A stretch of 40,846 nucleotides of DNA from a virus. The DNA is taken from positions 1-40,846 of IMG/VR virus record IMGVR_UViG_3300006802_000023. One strand, written 5' to 3'. Shown in pieces: positions 5,886 to 12,213 of this stretch. The notes beneath the pieces are model-generated. The model was not told the DNA's origin. It did no database searches and was given only the letters and a program-made list of their open reading frames with translations. The position numbers and the translations under genes are program-made. Every line of letters starts with the position of its first letter. Position 1 is the stretch's first letter.

Positions 5886-5910
5886 CATAGACGATAAGGG
5901 GCGGGGATGA
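5878..5910 (+). CDS. Ten-residue mini-ORF, copy A (coupling element)
   Basis: A ten-codon frame reading MTNIDDKGRG then TGA. It begins inside the last codons of the membrane-protein gene, and its TGA overlaps the ATG of the next gene. A second copy at 6546-6578 reads MSYIDDKGRG and has exactly the same overlaps. The paired conservation suggests it carries ribosomes between genes. The G-rich AAGGGGCGGGG also supplies the ribosome-binding site for the next gene. Confidence 0.4.
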   Translation: MTNIDDKGRG

Positions 5911-5915
5911 GTAAG
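5885..5915 (+). repeat. 31-bp direct repeat, copy A
   Basis: Identical to 6553-6583. It contains the end of the mini-ORF, the G-rich ribosome-binding site and the first three codons (MSK) of the downstream gene. It points to duplication of a translation-start cassette. Confidence 0.9.
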
Positions 5916-6224
5916 CCGAGAGAGTTTTGGATAATTGAAGACAAAGTAGTTAAAGGCTTATTTGTTAATATCTTACAAGATGCAAATGAAGCTGATGAAT
6001 TGTGCCTAAAAGATGAAGAAATAATCCACGTAATAGAATACTCGGCTTATGAGGAGTTGCGTAAATATAAGATTGCAGCATTGGTTGATATGCATAAGTT
6101 TAAATCTCAACTCGACATAGCTGTGGAAGCTTTGGAGTATTACACAAACAACCAAAAAGCTGGTTCTTATACTGGTATAGCCAAACAAGCCCTCAAGCGG
6201 CTAGAGGAGAGGTTAGGCGAATGA
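5907..6224 (+). CDS. Hypothetical protein with duplicated C-terminal motif
   Basis: A 105-residue protein, mostly helical after residue 45, ending QALKRLEERLGE. The last twelve residues are identical to those of the gene at 6295-6549. The first three codons are shared with the gene at 6575. Its own core is different, so these look like different small genes placed into a shared start/stop cassette. Start by AAGGGG a few bases upstream. Function unknown. Confidence 0.65.
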   Translation: MSKPREFWIIEDKVVKGLFVNILQDANEADELCLKDEEIIHVIEYSAYEELRKYKIAALVDMHKFKSQLDIAVEALEYYTNNQKAGSYTGIAKQALKRLEERLGE

Positions 6225-6225
6225 G
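6185..6225 (+). repeat. 41-bp direct repeat, copy A
   Basis: Identical to 6510-6550. It encodes the last eleven codons (ALKRLEERLGE) and the stop of the gene at 5907, and includes the ATGA overlap that starts the next frame. The internal AGGAGAGG acts as the ribosome-binding site for that overlapping start. Confidence 0.9.
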
Positions 6226-6298
6226 CGATGGTTTTATGTTTGGTTTTATATTAATGTTATTTATTCAAATTATTATACTTACAATGGTGTTAATATGA
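6221..6298 (+). CDS. 25-residue single-span membrane micro-protein
   Basis: Reads MSDGFMFGFI and continues as an almost wholly hydrophobic segment to residue 25. ATGA overlaps join it to the gene before and the gene after, and AGGAGAGG precedes it. The perfect fit between two coupled genes makes it a credible micro-gene although it is very short. It would insert in the inner membrane. Function unknown. Confidence 0.55.
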   Translation: MSDGFMFGFILMLFIQIIILTMVLI

Positions 6299-6549
6299 CC
6301 GACTACCAAGAGAAATTGGAGCACATGAGGGATGTTGTAAAATCTAACTTTGGCGAGGAATATCCTGACACAGTCCACGGCTATGAACAAGGCTTCAACG
6401 CCCTAATGCCCATAGTGCTGGATTTGGTTGAGGCTATTGAAGATTCTTTAGATACAAAGCCGATGGAGCGAGAACAATATCTTTATGATTGGTTTAATAC
6501 TAAGTTAGGACAAGCCCTCAAGCGGCTAGAGGAGAGGTTAGGCGAATGA
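6295..6549 (+). CDS. Hypothetical protein, second gene with the shared C-terminal motif
   Basis: An 84-residue acidic helical protein ending QALKRLEERLGE, the same end as the gene at 5907-6224, while the rest is unrelated. It is coupled by ATGA to the micro-protein upstream and followed by the second mini-ORF. The sharp boundary between the unique body and the identical end suggests recombination between cassettes. Confidence 0.65.
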   Translation: MTDYQEKLEHMRDVVKSNFGEEYPDTVHGYEQGFNALMPIVLDLVEAIEDSLDTKPMEREQYLYDWFNTKLGQALKRLEERLGE

Positions 6550-6550
6550 G
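6510..6550 (+). repeat. 41-bp direct repeat, copy B
   Basis: Exact copy of 6185-6225. Here the ATGA overlap starts the mini-ORF at 6546 in place of the micro-protein. Confidence 0.9.
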
Positions 6551-6578
6551 TTACATAGACGATAAGGGGCGGGGATGA
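6546..6578 (+). CDS. Ten-residue mini-ORF, copy B (coupling element)
   Basis: Reads MSYIDDKGRG then TGA. It overlaps the stop of the preceding gene by ATGA, and its own TGA overlaps the ATG of the gene at 6575. It matches copy A at 5878 in length, overlaps and eight of ten residues. Confidence 0.4.
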   Translation: MSYIDDKGRG

Positions 6579-6583
6579 GTAAG
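6553..6583 (+). repeat. 31-bp direct repeat, copy B
   Basis: Exact copy of 5885-5915, again supplying the ribosome-binding site and the first codons of the following gene. Confidence 0.9.
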
Positions 6584-6718
6584 GCATGGCCATGGGATAA
6601 GTTCCCAGAAGATCAATCAACATGGGAAGCATGTGTTGAATTATACGAAAAACAAAGTGAATCCTTGCTTATGGCATATAAGTATATTGATGAATTAAAA
6701 AAAGAGCGGGATAAATGA
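6575..6718 (+). CDS. Hypothetical small protein, 47 residues
   Basis: Starts MSKAWPWDKF and is Trp-rich at the N-terminus, helical and charged after residue 17. Its first three residues come from the 31-bp repeat. It overlaps the next gene by ATGA. Unknown function; the tight coupling on both sides supports it being real. Confidence 0.6.
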   Translation: MSKAWPWDKFPEDQSTWEACVELYEKQSESLLMAYKYIDELKKERDK

Positions 6719-7023
6719 AAATAGGAACTCAAGAAGTATTATTGCAATATGGAAATTGGTATGTGACTGATACAGAATATAACTATTGTGGTGAACCATT
6801 CTCTACAGCCATACCATTTTGGATACCTCATGACTTCATTAAAGACAAAGGTCCTATAGAAAAAGAAGAAAAAGGCATGATATACACTGTACAAGTCAAT
6901 GGATTTGACAGGTGGATGGACTACCTTGAAAATAAAGATTGGTTTAATTGGGATGCCAAACTATCACTTATAAGGACTATGCATGAATATCAAGCTTATC
7001 AAAGAAAGAAACAAACGATCTAA
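6715..7023 (+). CDS. Hypothetical protein
   Basis: A 102-residue soluble protein rich in Trp, Tyr and Phe (seven Trp), with no membrane segment. It is coupled by ATGA to the small gene before it and overlaps the small Cys-rich ORF after it by 41 bases. No family recognised. Confidence 0.7.
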   Translation: MKIGTQEVLLQYGNWYVTDTEYNYCGEPFSTAIPFWIPHDFIKDKGPIEKEEKGMIYTVQVNGFDRWMDYLENKDWFNWDAKLSLIRTMHEYQAYQRKKQTI

Positions 7024-7150
7024 AAAAGCCTGCCAAAATAGAAAATGTAATTGTAGCTGTGAATCAGCCTACCGCGCTGGATGGACTGATATGTGGACCA
7101 AAGTACAACCTTTATTGAAAGCGATTGAGCAGGTTCAAGAAAAGGGGTAA
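6983..7150 (+). CDS. Small basic Cys-rich protein, 55 residues
   Basis: ATG at 6983 to TAA at 7150. The N-terminus is very basic (KLIKERNKRSKK), followed by C-x4-C-x-C-x-C, then Trp-containing helical sequence. It begins inside the previous gene in another frame and occupies what would otherwise be a gap before the terminator. The residue pattern suggests a small nucleic-acid or metal-binding peptide. The ribosome-binding site is weak. Confidence 0.5.
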   Translation: MNIKLIKERNKRSKKACQNRKCNCSCESAYRAGWTDMWTKVQPLLKAIEQVQEKG

Positions 7151-7274
7151 CGTCCTTGTAGTCCCCTAGTGTATTTAAAATAACTCATGGAAGATAAGTT
7201 AAATTAATTGTTGCATAACCTAGACCATAGTGCAATAGTATATTTAATAAGTTTCATGACTTATTTCCTTGTTG

Positions 7275-7304
7275 AAGGGCCTAGCAATGGGCCCTTTTTT
7301 ATTT
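7275..7304 (+). terminator. Rho-independent terminator of the first early block
   Basis: AAGGGCC (7275-7281) pairs with GGCCCTT (7290-7296) around an eight-base loop, followed by a T-rich tract to 7304. It ends the 3027-7150 gene run. The non-coding stretch 7151-7274 before it holds nothing else I can identify. Confidence 0.85.
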
Positions 7305-7314
7305 TACAATTTAT

Positions 7315-7512
7315 ATGATGTATAATTGTCCACGCTGTAACGCTAGAATAGATAAAACCTCATATTACGCCTTTGATAAAAAACAATTTAAAGAAACCCT
7401 TTATAAATGTGGATCAAAAGAAATCACTGAAATGGGCCAGATCAGGTGGTTAGTCCATTTTACGCAGTCCGATGAATGTAAAAAGGCTGTACAAAACATT
7501 AATGAGGGTTAA
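7315..7512 (+). CDS. Small zinc-finger-like protein
   Basis: A 65-residue protein with CPRC at residues 5-8 and two later cysteines (KCG near 32, ECK near 55), probably one metal site. The start (ATG at 7315 or 7318) is only about ten bases after the terminator, with no Shine-Dalgarno. TACAAT at 7305-7310 could be a -10 for a leaderless transcript, though its -35 is poor. Function unknown. Confidence 0.65.
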   Translation: MMYNCPRCNARIDKTSYYAFDKKQFKETLYKCGSKEITEMGQIRWLVHFTQSDECKKAVQNINEG

Positions 7513-7521
7513 AATAATTAT

Positions 7522-7734
7522 ATGAAGCTTACTGACTTACAACATGCAGGATTAACGAACGGCTCCGTGGGAGACTACTCCGAGCTAGTAAACTCCAATT
7601 TAACCTCATTAAGAGGTCGCTGTTTGAATCCGACTTGTCATGGTACAAGAATGTTTGACCATTCAGAAAAAGCTACTGATTTTTGCCCCAGTTGTGGGCA
7701 CGCAATTAAATGGGAACGTCGTGGAGCTAAGTGA
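7522..7734 (+). CDS. Small zinc-ribbon protein
   Basis: A 70-residue protein. The C-terminal half has C-x4-C (CLNPTC) and CPSC (with GHAIKW after it), a compact treble-clef or zinc-ribbon pattern. It ends with a basic tail. It overlaps the next ORF. Probably nucleic-acid or protein binding; specific role unknown. Confidence 0.65.
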   Translation: MKLTDLQHAGLTNGSVGDYSELVNSNLTSLRGRCLNPTCHGTRMFDHSEKATDFCPSCGHAIKWERRGAK

Positions 7735-7960
7735 CCCTCTGTTCGATATAACCATTGAAGAAATGAGGGAGCATCCCAAGTTTCGAAAAGTAGCTGATTA
7801 TATTTGTTTTGAACTATTATCCGAAGGCGTGGTTCACTACAAGATTGCTGAAGACAACCTAGATGATCTTCTAAAAGAGATATTCGACGATATTCAGCCT
7901 GAGATTGAAAAGAAGCTACAGGAGTATAAAGACAACATAAGTAAAAACAAAATTAACTAG
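7721..7960 (+). CDS. Hypothetical acidic protein
   Basis: About 79 residues from a GTG at 7721. The frame is open from 7640, but the part before 7721 only shadows the zinc-ribbon gene. GGGAA lies just upstream of the GTG. The protein is acidic and helical (EDNLDDLLKEIFDDIQ). The next gene follows after eight bases with a good AGGAG. Start uncertain and function unknown. Confidence 0.5.
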   Translation: MELSDPLFDITIEEMREHPKFRKVADYICFELLSEGVVHYKIAEDNLDDLLKEIFDDIQPEIEKKLQEYKDNISKNKIN

Positions 7961-7968
7961 GAGACATT

Positions 7969-8877
7969 ATGTATAACCCACATAAACAGCTTGTAGGCTT
8001 TGACCTACATGATCCAAAGAATGTTGGAAGACCAAGATATTTCCCAATACAGAAAATAACAGAACTAGCAGACCATTATGTGTCTTGTGATGAAATTATG
8101 ATGGCATTGGAGTTGTTAAAAATGCTGCCTGGATGGTATAGAGACAACGTGCCTGAAGAAATTGTACAAATGAGAAAAGATATTCTTCAAAAGGTAGTCA
8201 CAATAAAAGACTATTGCGGAGATACAAAAGAAGAAGACATCCAACCAGACTTTATCCATTACTTTGAAAACTTCCCTAGATCAGCAGGTATTTTCTATTT
8301 TGTTAAAGAGTTAAATAAAAGAGGTATAGAGCCAAGCATATATGAATATGGTCCTGCGGCCTTTTGGGTAGTGGCTGGACTTAAAAAGCTAGGTCTAAAG
8401 TTTGACTATACCTGTGTATGTATCAACGCCAACGCCGATAAGAAAGCCAGGGAAGAAGGTCTCGTTAAAGACCCTGATGAATTAAAGAATGAATACAAAA
8501 TGTATATATGCATGGAAGTTGCAGAGCATTTATGGCACTTAGAGGACTTAGAACACCTATATAGAAAGCATTTTCCTCAAGACATGGACATCATGTACAT
8601 TACAACACCATACGGAGCTTGTGGTGGAGGTCTTCCAAACTGGAAGGAACACGTATTAGGTCATTTAAGAACCTTTACTTTTAGTGAATTTGCTCAGGCT
8701 CTACAAAAGTTCTTCCCAGAAGTATTATGGTCATTTTTCAGCTATGGTACATTGCTGGCCTTTGGTGCTAGAAATTGGGATAGAGATAAAGAAGTTATAG
8801 ATGCAACATTTAAAAGTATTGAAAAGGTAGACTTATATGAAGAAAAAGGAATCAGAAAAGTTTCTTTCAAAGGGTGA
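7969..8877 (+). CDS. SAM-dependent methyltransferase-like protein
   Basis: A 302-residue protein. Residues about 170-240 resemble the second half of a class I methyltransferase of the methyltransf_11/23 type: ICMEVAEHLWHLEDLEHL, then MYITTPYGACGGG, then H-x-R-T-F-T-F-S-E-F. The SAM-binding motif I is degenerate (around YEYGPAAFW, residues 125-133), so activity is not assured. The first 100 residues are an extra helical domain. AGGAGA precedes the ATG. A sugar or protein methyltransferase that works with the glycosyltransferase at 22972 is possible, but nothing links them directly. Confidence 0.6.
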   Translation: MYNPHKQLVGFDLHDPKNVGRPRYFPIQKITELADHYVSCDEIMMALELLKMLPGWYRDNVPEEIVQMRKDILQKVVTIKDYCGDTKEEDIQPDFIHYFENFPRSAGIFYFVKELNKRGIEPSIYEYGPAAFWVVAGLKKLGLKFDYTCVCINANADKKAREEGLVKDPDELKNEYKMYICMEVAEHLWHLEDLEHLYRKHFPQDMDIMYITTPYGACGGGLPNWKEHVLGHLRTFTFSEFAQALQKFFPEVLWSFFSYGTLLAFGARNWDRDKEVIDATFKSIEKVDLYEEKGIRKVSFKG

Positions 8878-9124
8878 TAAACTCCCTGAAGAAATAGTGG
8901 CTTACAACGAAGAATTTTCTAAACGATACGACAAGGCGATCAAGGCTTTTGCTAAAGATCACCCCAATACATTCCCGCCAATTATACAAATGGAGGACGG
9001 AAGATGCAGATGGATGAACCGAAAAGAGAGAAGGCTAAGGCAGAAGGAAGCAGCGAGACTAGAAAAGAAAAGAAGAAAGAACTTCGGGTCAACTACCAAA
9101 CACTCAACGTATCCATTTCTATGA
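8837..9124 (+). CDS. Small basic protein
   Basis: A 95-residue protein, charged, with a strongly basic helix at 60-83 containing MNRKERRLRQKEAARLEK. It overlaps the methyltransferase-like gene by 41 bases and the ParB-like gene by 121 bases in different frames. The basic segment suggests nucleic-acid binding. The large overlaps lower confidence, but the first two-thirds are unique sequence. Confidence 0.5.
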   Translation: MKKKESEKFLSKGDKLPEEIVAYNEEFSKRYDKAIKAFAKDHPNTFPPIIQMEDGRCRWMNRKERRLRQKEAARLEKKRRKNFGSTTKHSTYPFL

Positions 9125-9603
9125 TTAAACCTTTTCAGGGAGAGCTTAAGTCTCTCTCTAAAGAGGATTATCTGAAATTAAAAAACGAGATCATCAACAA
9201 TGGCTTTTGTATGCCCTTACATCTTTGGTATGACACTGAAGCCAAGGATTACAAACTCTTAGACGGGCATCAACGATTTAGAGTATTGGGCAAGATGATG
9301 GAAGAAGGCTATAAGGTTCCCGAAAGATTACCTTGTCAGGTATTGCTAGAGGCCACAAGGGAACAGGCCAAAGGTATATTGTTAGCCTTTTGTTCTCAAT
9401 ATGGGAAGATGACAAATGAGAGTCTTTTTGAATACTTATTTGATTCTGGTATTGATCCAAGTGAATATATTGATAGGTTTTCAATAGATGCTATTGACGA
9501 TAAGCACTTTTTTGATGAATACTTCAGTGATGAAATTCCCGAAGAAAAAGAAACGTGCCCAGCGTGCGGAAAATCCGTTCAAACCAAAAAGAAAGGTAGA
9601 TAA
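9004..9603 (+). CDS. ParB/Spo0J-like nuclease-domain protein
   Basis: A 199-residue protein. Residues 30-120 match the phage ParB-like domain: LKSLSKEDYLKLKNEIINNG, then the hallmark LLDGHQRFRVL, then PCQVLLEATREQAKG. The C-terminus has a CPAC knuckle. Such proteins bind DNA and some cut it; they are often neighbours of phage methylases and nucleases. I keep the start at 9004 (GGAGG seven bases upstream) rather than the ATG at 9121, because the family's conserved N-terminal strand (VNYQTLNVSIS) lies before 9121. It overlaps the HNH gene. Confidence 0.8.
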   Translation: MQMDEPKREKAKAEGSSETRKEKKKELRVNYQTLNVSISMIKPFQGELKSLSKEDYLKLKNEIINNGFCMPLHLWYDTEAKDYKLLDGHQRFRVLGKMMEEGYKVPERLPCQVLLEATREQAKGILLAFCSQYGKMTNESLFEYLFDSGIDPSEYIDRFSIDAIDDKHFFDEYFSDEIPEEKETCPACGKSVQTKKKGR

Positions 9604-9808
9604 TGACAATATTGAGACTGTTAGGAACCAACCTTGTGTCGTCTGCGGAGTATTTCCTGTTGACGTTCATCATATTACTTCCCGTGGTGCTGGCGGCGGG
9701 GATGAGCTTAGTAATCTTATTAGCCTATGTCGTAAGCATCATGTAGAGGTACACAAAATTGGACGAGAAACCTTCTTTAGAAAATACGGACTTGAAAAGA
9801 CACTTTGA
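9530..9808 (+). CDS. HNH endonuclease
   Basis: About 92 residues from ATG 9530. A basic N-terminus is followed by the HNH core: QPCVVCG, VDVHHITSRGAGGGDELSNL and LCRKHHVEVH. The metal-binding cysteines, the paired catalytic histidines and the Asn are all present. The compact form with R-G-A-G-G-x-D resembles phage recombination-type HNH nucleases near ERF, SSB or NinG-like genes, not homing nucleases. Placed just before the recombination block, it probably works on recombination or packaging intermediates. The longer frame from 9488 only shadows the ParB-like gene. Confidence 0.85.
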   Translation: MKFPKKKKRAQRAENPFKPKRKVDNDNIETVRNQPCVVCGVFPVDVHHITSRGAGGGDELSNLISLCRKHHVEVHKIGRETFFRKYGLEKTL

Positions 9809-10622
9809 TAAGTTTCAACTTATTGGTGATAGAAAAGACCATTACATTGATAACTCAAACTCACTAGAATACACAGGTATGTTCTTGGTTCACTTGAAAG
9901 AATCGGGTGAAGAAGAGGACATCCTAGGCAGACCTGTCCAAAAGGCCTATCAATTCATGATGAATGAGCATGAAATCCTAGAAAGAGACAAATTTGAACC
10001 TGAGTTCACAGGATTGTATCGCGTCCATCCTAAGAATTGGTGTTCAGAGCTTCTAGCTTGCCCTGTAAGGCAAATTTACTGGCCACTGGTGGCAATGCTC
10101 TACTATAAGGATTTTAGACGCTTAAAACGGCTTTTAAAGAGCGTGCTTAAACGTGCAGGGTTTTGGCAGGATATTATGCATGAAGGTGAGCCTAATTATG
10201 ATAAACAATTTCACTCCTGGGAGTTGGGTATAAAATTTCCTTCTTTTTTTCTTGGATACTCCATAGTCCTTCGGTTGCTTATGAGGAACTTATACCTAGC
10301 TCCCTTATTTATTCCACTGTATGTAATATTAAATGTACTAGATTTAGTACAACTACATAAATGTGCGATAAACCGCAGAGATCCCAATTTGGGTGCCAGT
10401 ATTAAGGCCTCTAGGTACTTTCCCACCATATTTTCAGAAGCGTATAAACTTTTATACAAGCATGAAAAAGAGCCTATAGGGTTGAAATTCCACAAAAAAA
10501 GCTCGACTTGGTTTTTTGGAGTAGTCGGGCTTATTGTCAGTGTTTCCATGTGGTTATATGTATTATACAGCGCGTATCTATTTGGATTGACTCAACATTG
10601 GTACAAGCCTATCATCGGCTAG
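9759..10622 (+). CDS. Membrane protein of unknown function
   Basis: A 287-residue protein. Residues 1-150 are soluble and charged. Hydrophobic segments follow at about 163-177, 180-196 and 252-275. The start is a TTG at 9759 with GAGG nine bases upstream, overlapping the HNH gene by 50 bases; the next ATG is at 9879. It is unusual for a membrane protein of this size to sit between HNH and ERF genes. It could be an inner-membrane exclusion or host-takeover protein. No family recognised. Confidence 0.65.
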   Translation: MDEKPSLENTDLKRHFDKFQLIGDRKDHYIDNSNSLEYTGMFLVHLKESGEEEDILGRPVQKAYQFMMNEHEILERDKFEPEFTGLYRVHPKNWCSELLACPVRQIYWPLVAMLYYKDFRRLKRLLKSVLKRAGFWQDIMHEGEPNYDKQFHSWELGIKFPSFFLGYSIVLRLLMRNLYLAPLFIPLYVILNVLDLVQLHKCAINRRDPNLGASIKASRYFPTIFSEAYKLLYKHEKEPIGLKFHKKSSTWFFGVVGLIVSVSMWLYVLYSAYLFGLTQHWYKPIIG

Positions 10623-10645
10623 ACAAACAACAAGGAGACTAAGAT

Positions 10646-11296
10646 ATGATCTATAAAAAGATAATAGCAGCTAGGAAAAACGTCAAAAGTCCTAAGAAGA
10701 AAGCTCAAGGATACGGTTATAAATACGCTGATCTAGACGAGGTTATGGGGTGTGTTAATGAAGCCCTTAACGAACAAGGTCTATATGTATTTAACACTAT
10801 ATCCAAAGGTGAAGTAATCACAGAGATTTGTAATGAAGAAGGTACAGAATCCGTAGCAAGCTCAATTCCACTTCCACAAGTACCAGATCCACAAAAGATA
10901 GGCTCAGCCATTACTTATTATAGAAGGTACAATTTGCTTCTATTGATGAACCTTATCCCAGATGACGACGATGGAAACTCAGCTAGACCTGTGCCTAGAG
11001 AGACTCCGAAAAAGCCACAAAATAAACCTAAACTACAAAGTATTCCTAAGGACAGTAACAATATAGTACCAATAGAACAAAGAGAGATTAAGCAGGACGG
11101 AAATCTAGGTGATCTAATCACTCCAATGTATGTTGATTTGGTGAATAGGCTGAGAGTCAAACACCAGTTGACCGAAGAACAGCTTTTAAAGGGAATTAAG
11201 CATAATTTTAATAAAAACAGCGTAGAAGAACTCACAAAGGGTGAATACGTTAAACTAGCAACATTATTGGAGGCAAAAAATGGACGACATAAATAA
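10646..11296 (+). CDS. erf: ERF-family single-strand annealing protein
   Basis: A 216-residue protein. Residues 1-110 carry the ERF signature: YKYADLDEVMGCVNEAL, the DPQKIGSAITYYRRYNLLLL block and the acidic DDDDG motif. ERF proteins anneal complementary single strands in phage recombination, often to circularise or concatenate genomes. The C-terminal part is a Pro/Lys linker followed by a small helical domain. It has AAGGAG before the ATG and overlaps the SSB gene by 17 bases, so the two partners are produced together. Confidence 0.9.
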   Translation: MIYKKIIAARKNVKSPKKKAQGYGYKYADLDEVMGCVNEALNEQGLYVFNTISKGEVITEICNEEGTESVASSIPLPQVPDPQKIGSAITYYRRYNLLLLMNLIPDDDDGNSARPVPRETPKKPQNKPKLQSIPKDSNNIVPIEQREIKQDGNLGDLITPMYVDLVNRLRVKHQLTEEQLLKGIKHNFNKNSVEELTKGEYVKLATLLEAKNGRHK

Positions 11297-11672
11297 AGCT
11301 GAATTAAAAGGAACTGTTACCCAGATATTCAAAGCTCAGACGGTTACAAATGGTAGTTTTTTACTGTCTTTTCAGTTAGCCACAGAGAAGAAGTGGAAAG
11401 GTAAAACATTCACCAAAAAGCACAATATTAATGTGTGGGGAGACAACGGTGCAGGATGCTCCGATATGGTAGCCGGTGATAGGGTCCATGTAATAGGTGA
11501 ATTTGGTACAGAAAAATATACCAAAAAGAACGGTGAAGAGGGTTGGAAAACAGTTGTCGTTGGAAAAACAATAGAGCTTATTAGGGGACAAAGACAACCT
11601 GAGTTTACTGGACAACCATCTGTACCAGACGAATTACCCAATTTTGCACCTGGAAACGAAATCCCGTTTTAA
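11280..11672 (+). CDS. ssb: Single-stranded DNA-binding protein
   Basis: A 130-residue protein with the OB-fold pattern of bacterial SSB: ELKGTVTQIF, FQLATEKKW, HNINVWGD and VHVIGEFGTEKY. It ends GNEIPF, the acidic-hydrophobic tip that recruits partner proteins (canonical DDDIPF). It protects single strands and serves the ERF protein encoded just upstream. A strong terminator follows 18 bases after the stop. Confidence 0.92.
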   Translation: MDDINKAELKGTVTQIFKAQTVTNGSFLLSFQLATEKKWKGKTFTKKHNINVWGDNGAGCSDMVAGDRVHVIGEFGTEKYTKKNGEEGWKTVVVGKTIELIRGQRQPEFTGQPSVPDELPNFAPGNEIPF

Positions 11673-11689
11673 ACTACTCTCCGGTAGTT

Positions 11690-11714
11690 AGCCGCCGCAG
11701 GGCGGCTTTTTTTT
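11690..11714 (+). terminator. Rho-independent terminator after ssb
   Basis: AGCCGCC (11690-11696) pairs perfectly with GGCGGCT (11701-11707) around a GCAG tetraloop, followed by eight T. This is one of the strongest terminators in the window and ends the second early block. Confidence 0.93.
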
Positions 11715-11741
11715 ACTTGATTTATTTTTTTTAACTATATA
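11712..11741 (+). promoter_or_regulatory. Candidate promoter directly after the ssb terminator
   Basis: TTTACT (11712-11717) and TATATA (11736-11741) have 18-base spacing. The start would be near 11748, with AAGGAG before the ATG at 11768. It would re-initiate transcription after the terminator. Confidence 0.4.
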
Positions 11742-11767
11742 CATTGGTCTCAACAAGGAGACAAGAA

Positions 11768-12112
11768 ATGAGTTATTTATATGTCAACGGAATCAACTTT
11801 GAAACAGGCGAGAAAAGAGTATATGTACGACAATATGTTGGCGACTCCCCACAAAAGGGAGACCCAATATCTAAAGCGTACAGTTCGTATCTTGAACCAA
11901 CTAGCCCAAAGAGCTATGGCAAAGGATGCTTTGAAATGACAGTACAAAGACTTAAAGATTACGCCCAGATGCCTGGTAGACATCAGGGACTCAACGCAGC
12001 AGAGGTTTGGATGAAACATCACCCAGACCACGAAGCAACAAAGCAATACATCTTAGAATTACAAGCGGATCAATGCGAAAGGGACTTGCAAAACCACATT
12101 GATAACGCATAG
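11768..12112 (+). CDS. Hypothetical protein, single-gene unit
   Basis: A 114-residue soluble protein, mixed in the first half and helical in the second (GLNAAEVWMKHH onwards). A candidate promoter and a strong terminator enclose it, so it can be expressed on its own. I prefer ATG 11768 because AAGGAG lies 8 bases upstream; the frame is open from 11744. Independent control suggests a regulator or host-takeover protein, as inference only. Confidence 0.7.
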   Translation: MSYLYVNGINFETGEKRVYVRQYVGDSPQKGDPISKAYSSYLEPTSPKSYGKGCFEMTVQRLKDYAQMPGRHQGLNAAEVWMKHHPDHEATKQYILELQADQCERDLQNHIDNA

Positions 12113-12146
12113 TTATGCATCTAGAGGGGTATTTAGAGGCGTGTCT

Positions 12147-12172
12147 GGGGGGGTAAAACCCCCCTTTTTTTT
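12147..12172 (+). terminator. Rho-independent terminator after the single-gene unit
   Basis: A run of seven G (12147-12153) faces six C (12159-12164) across a five-base TAAAA loop and is followed by eight T. The all-G/C stem makes it very stable. Confidence 0.93.
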
Positions 12173-12199
12173 GTCTCGTTGACCTAGGTATGGTATAAT
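12171..12199 (+). promoter_or_regulatory. Extended -10 promoter for the resolvase block
   Basis: TTGTCT (12171-12176) and a perfect TATAAT (12194-12199) have exactly 17-base spacing, plus an upstream TGG that gives an extended -10. The expected start is about 12206, only eight bases before the ATG at 12214, and no Shine-Dalgarno fits in between. The resolvase mRNA is therefore probably leaderless or nearly so. Confidence 0.7.
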
Positions 12200-12213
12200 A
12201 TTATCCTAACGAG

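Noticed and set aside
7151-7274. Promoter in the stretch before the first terminator
   Set aside because: TAGTAT- and TATATT-like boxes exist, but no -35 hexamer at proper spacing, and a promoter there would only feed the terminator directly downstream.
9121-9603. Later start (ATG 9121, ATGA overlap) for the ParB-like gene
   Set aside because: It would remove the conserved N-terminal strand of the domain, and it has no ribosome-binding site. ATG 9004 has GGAGG.
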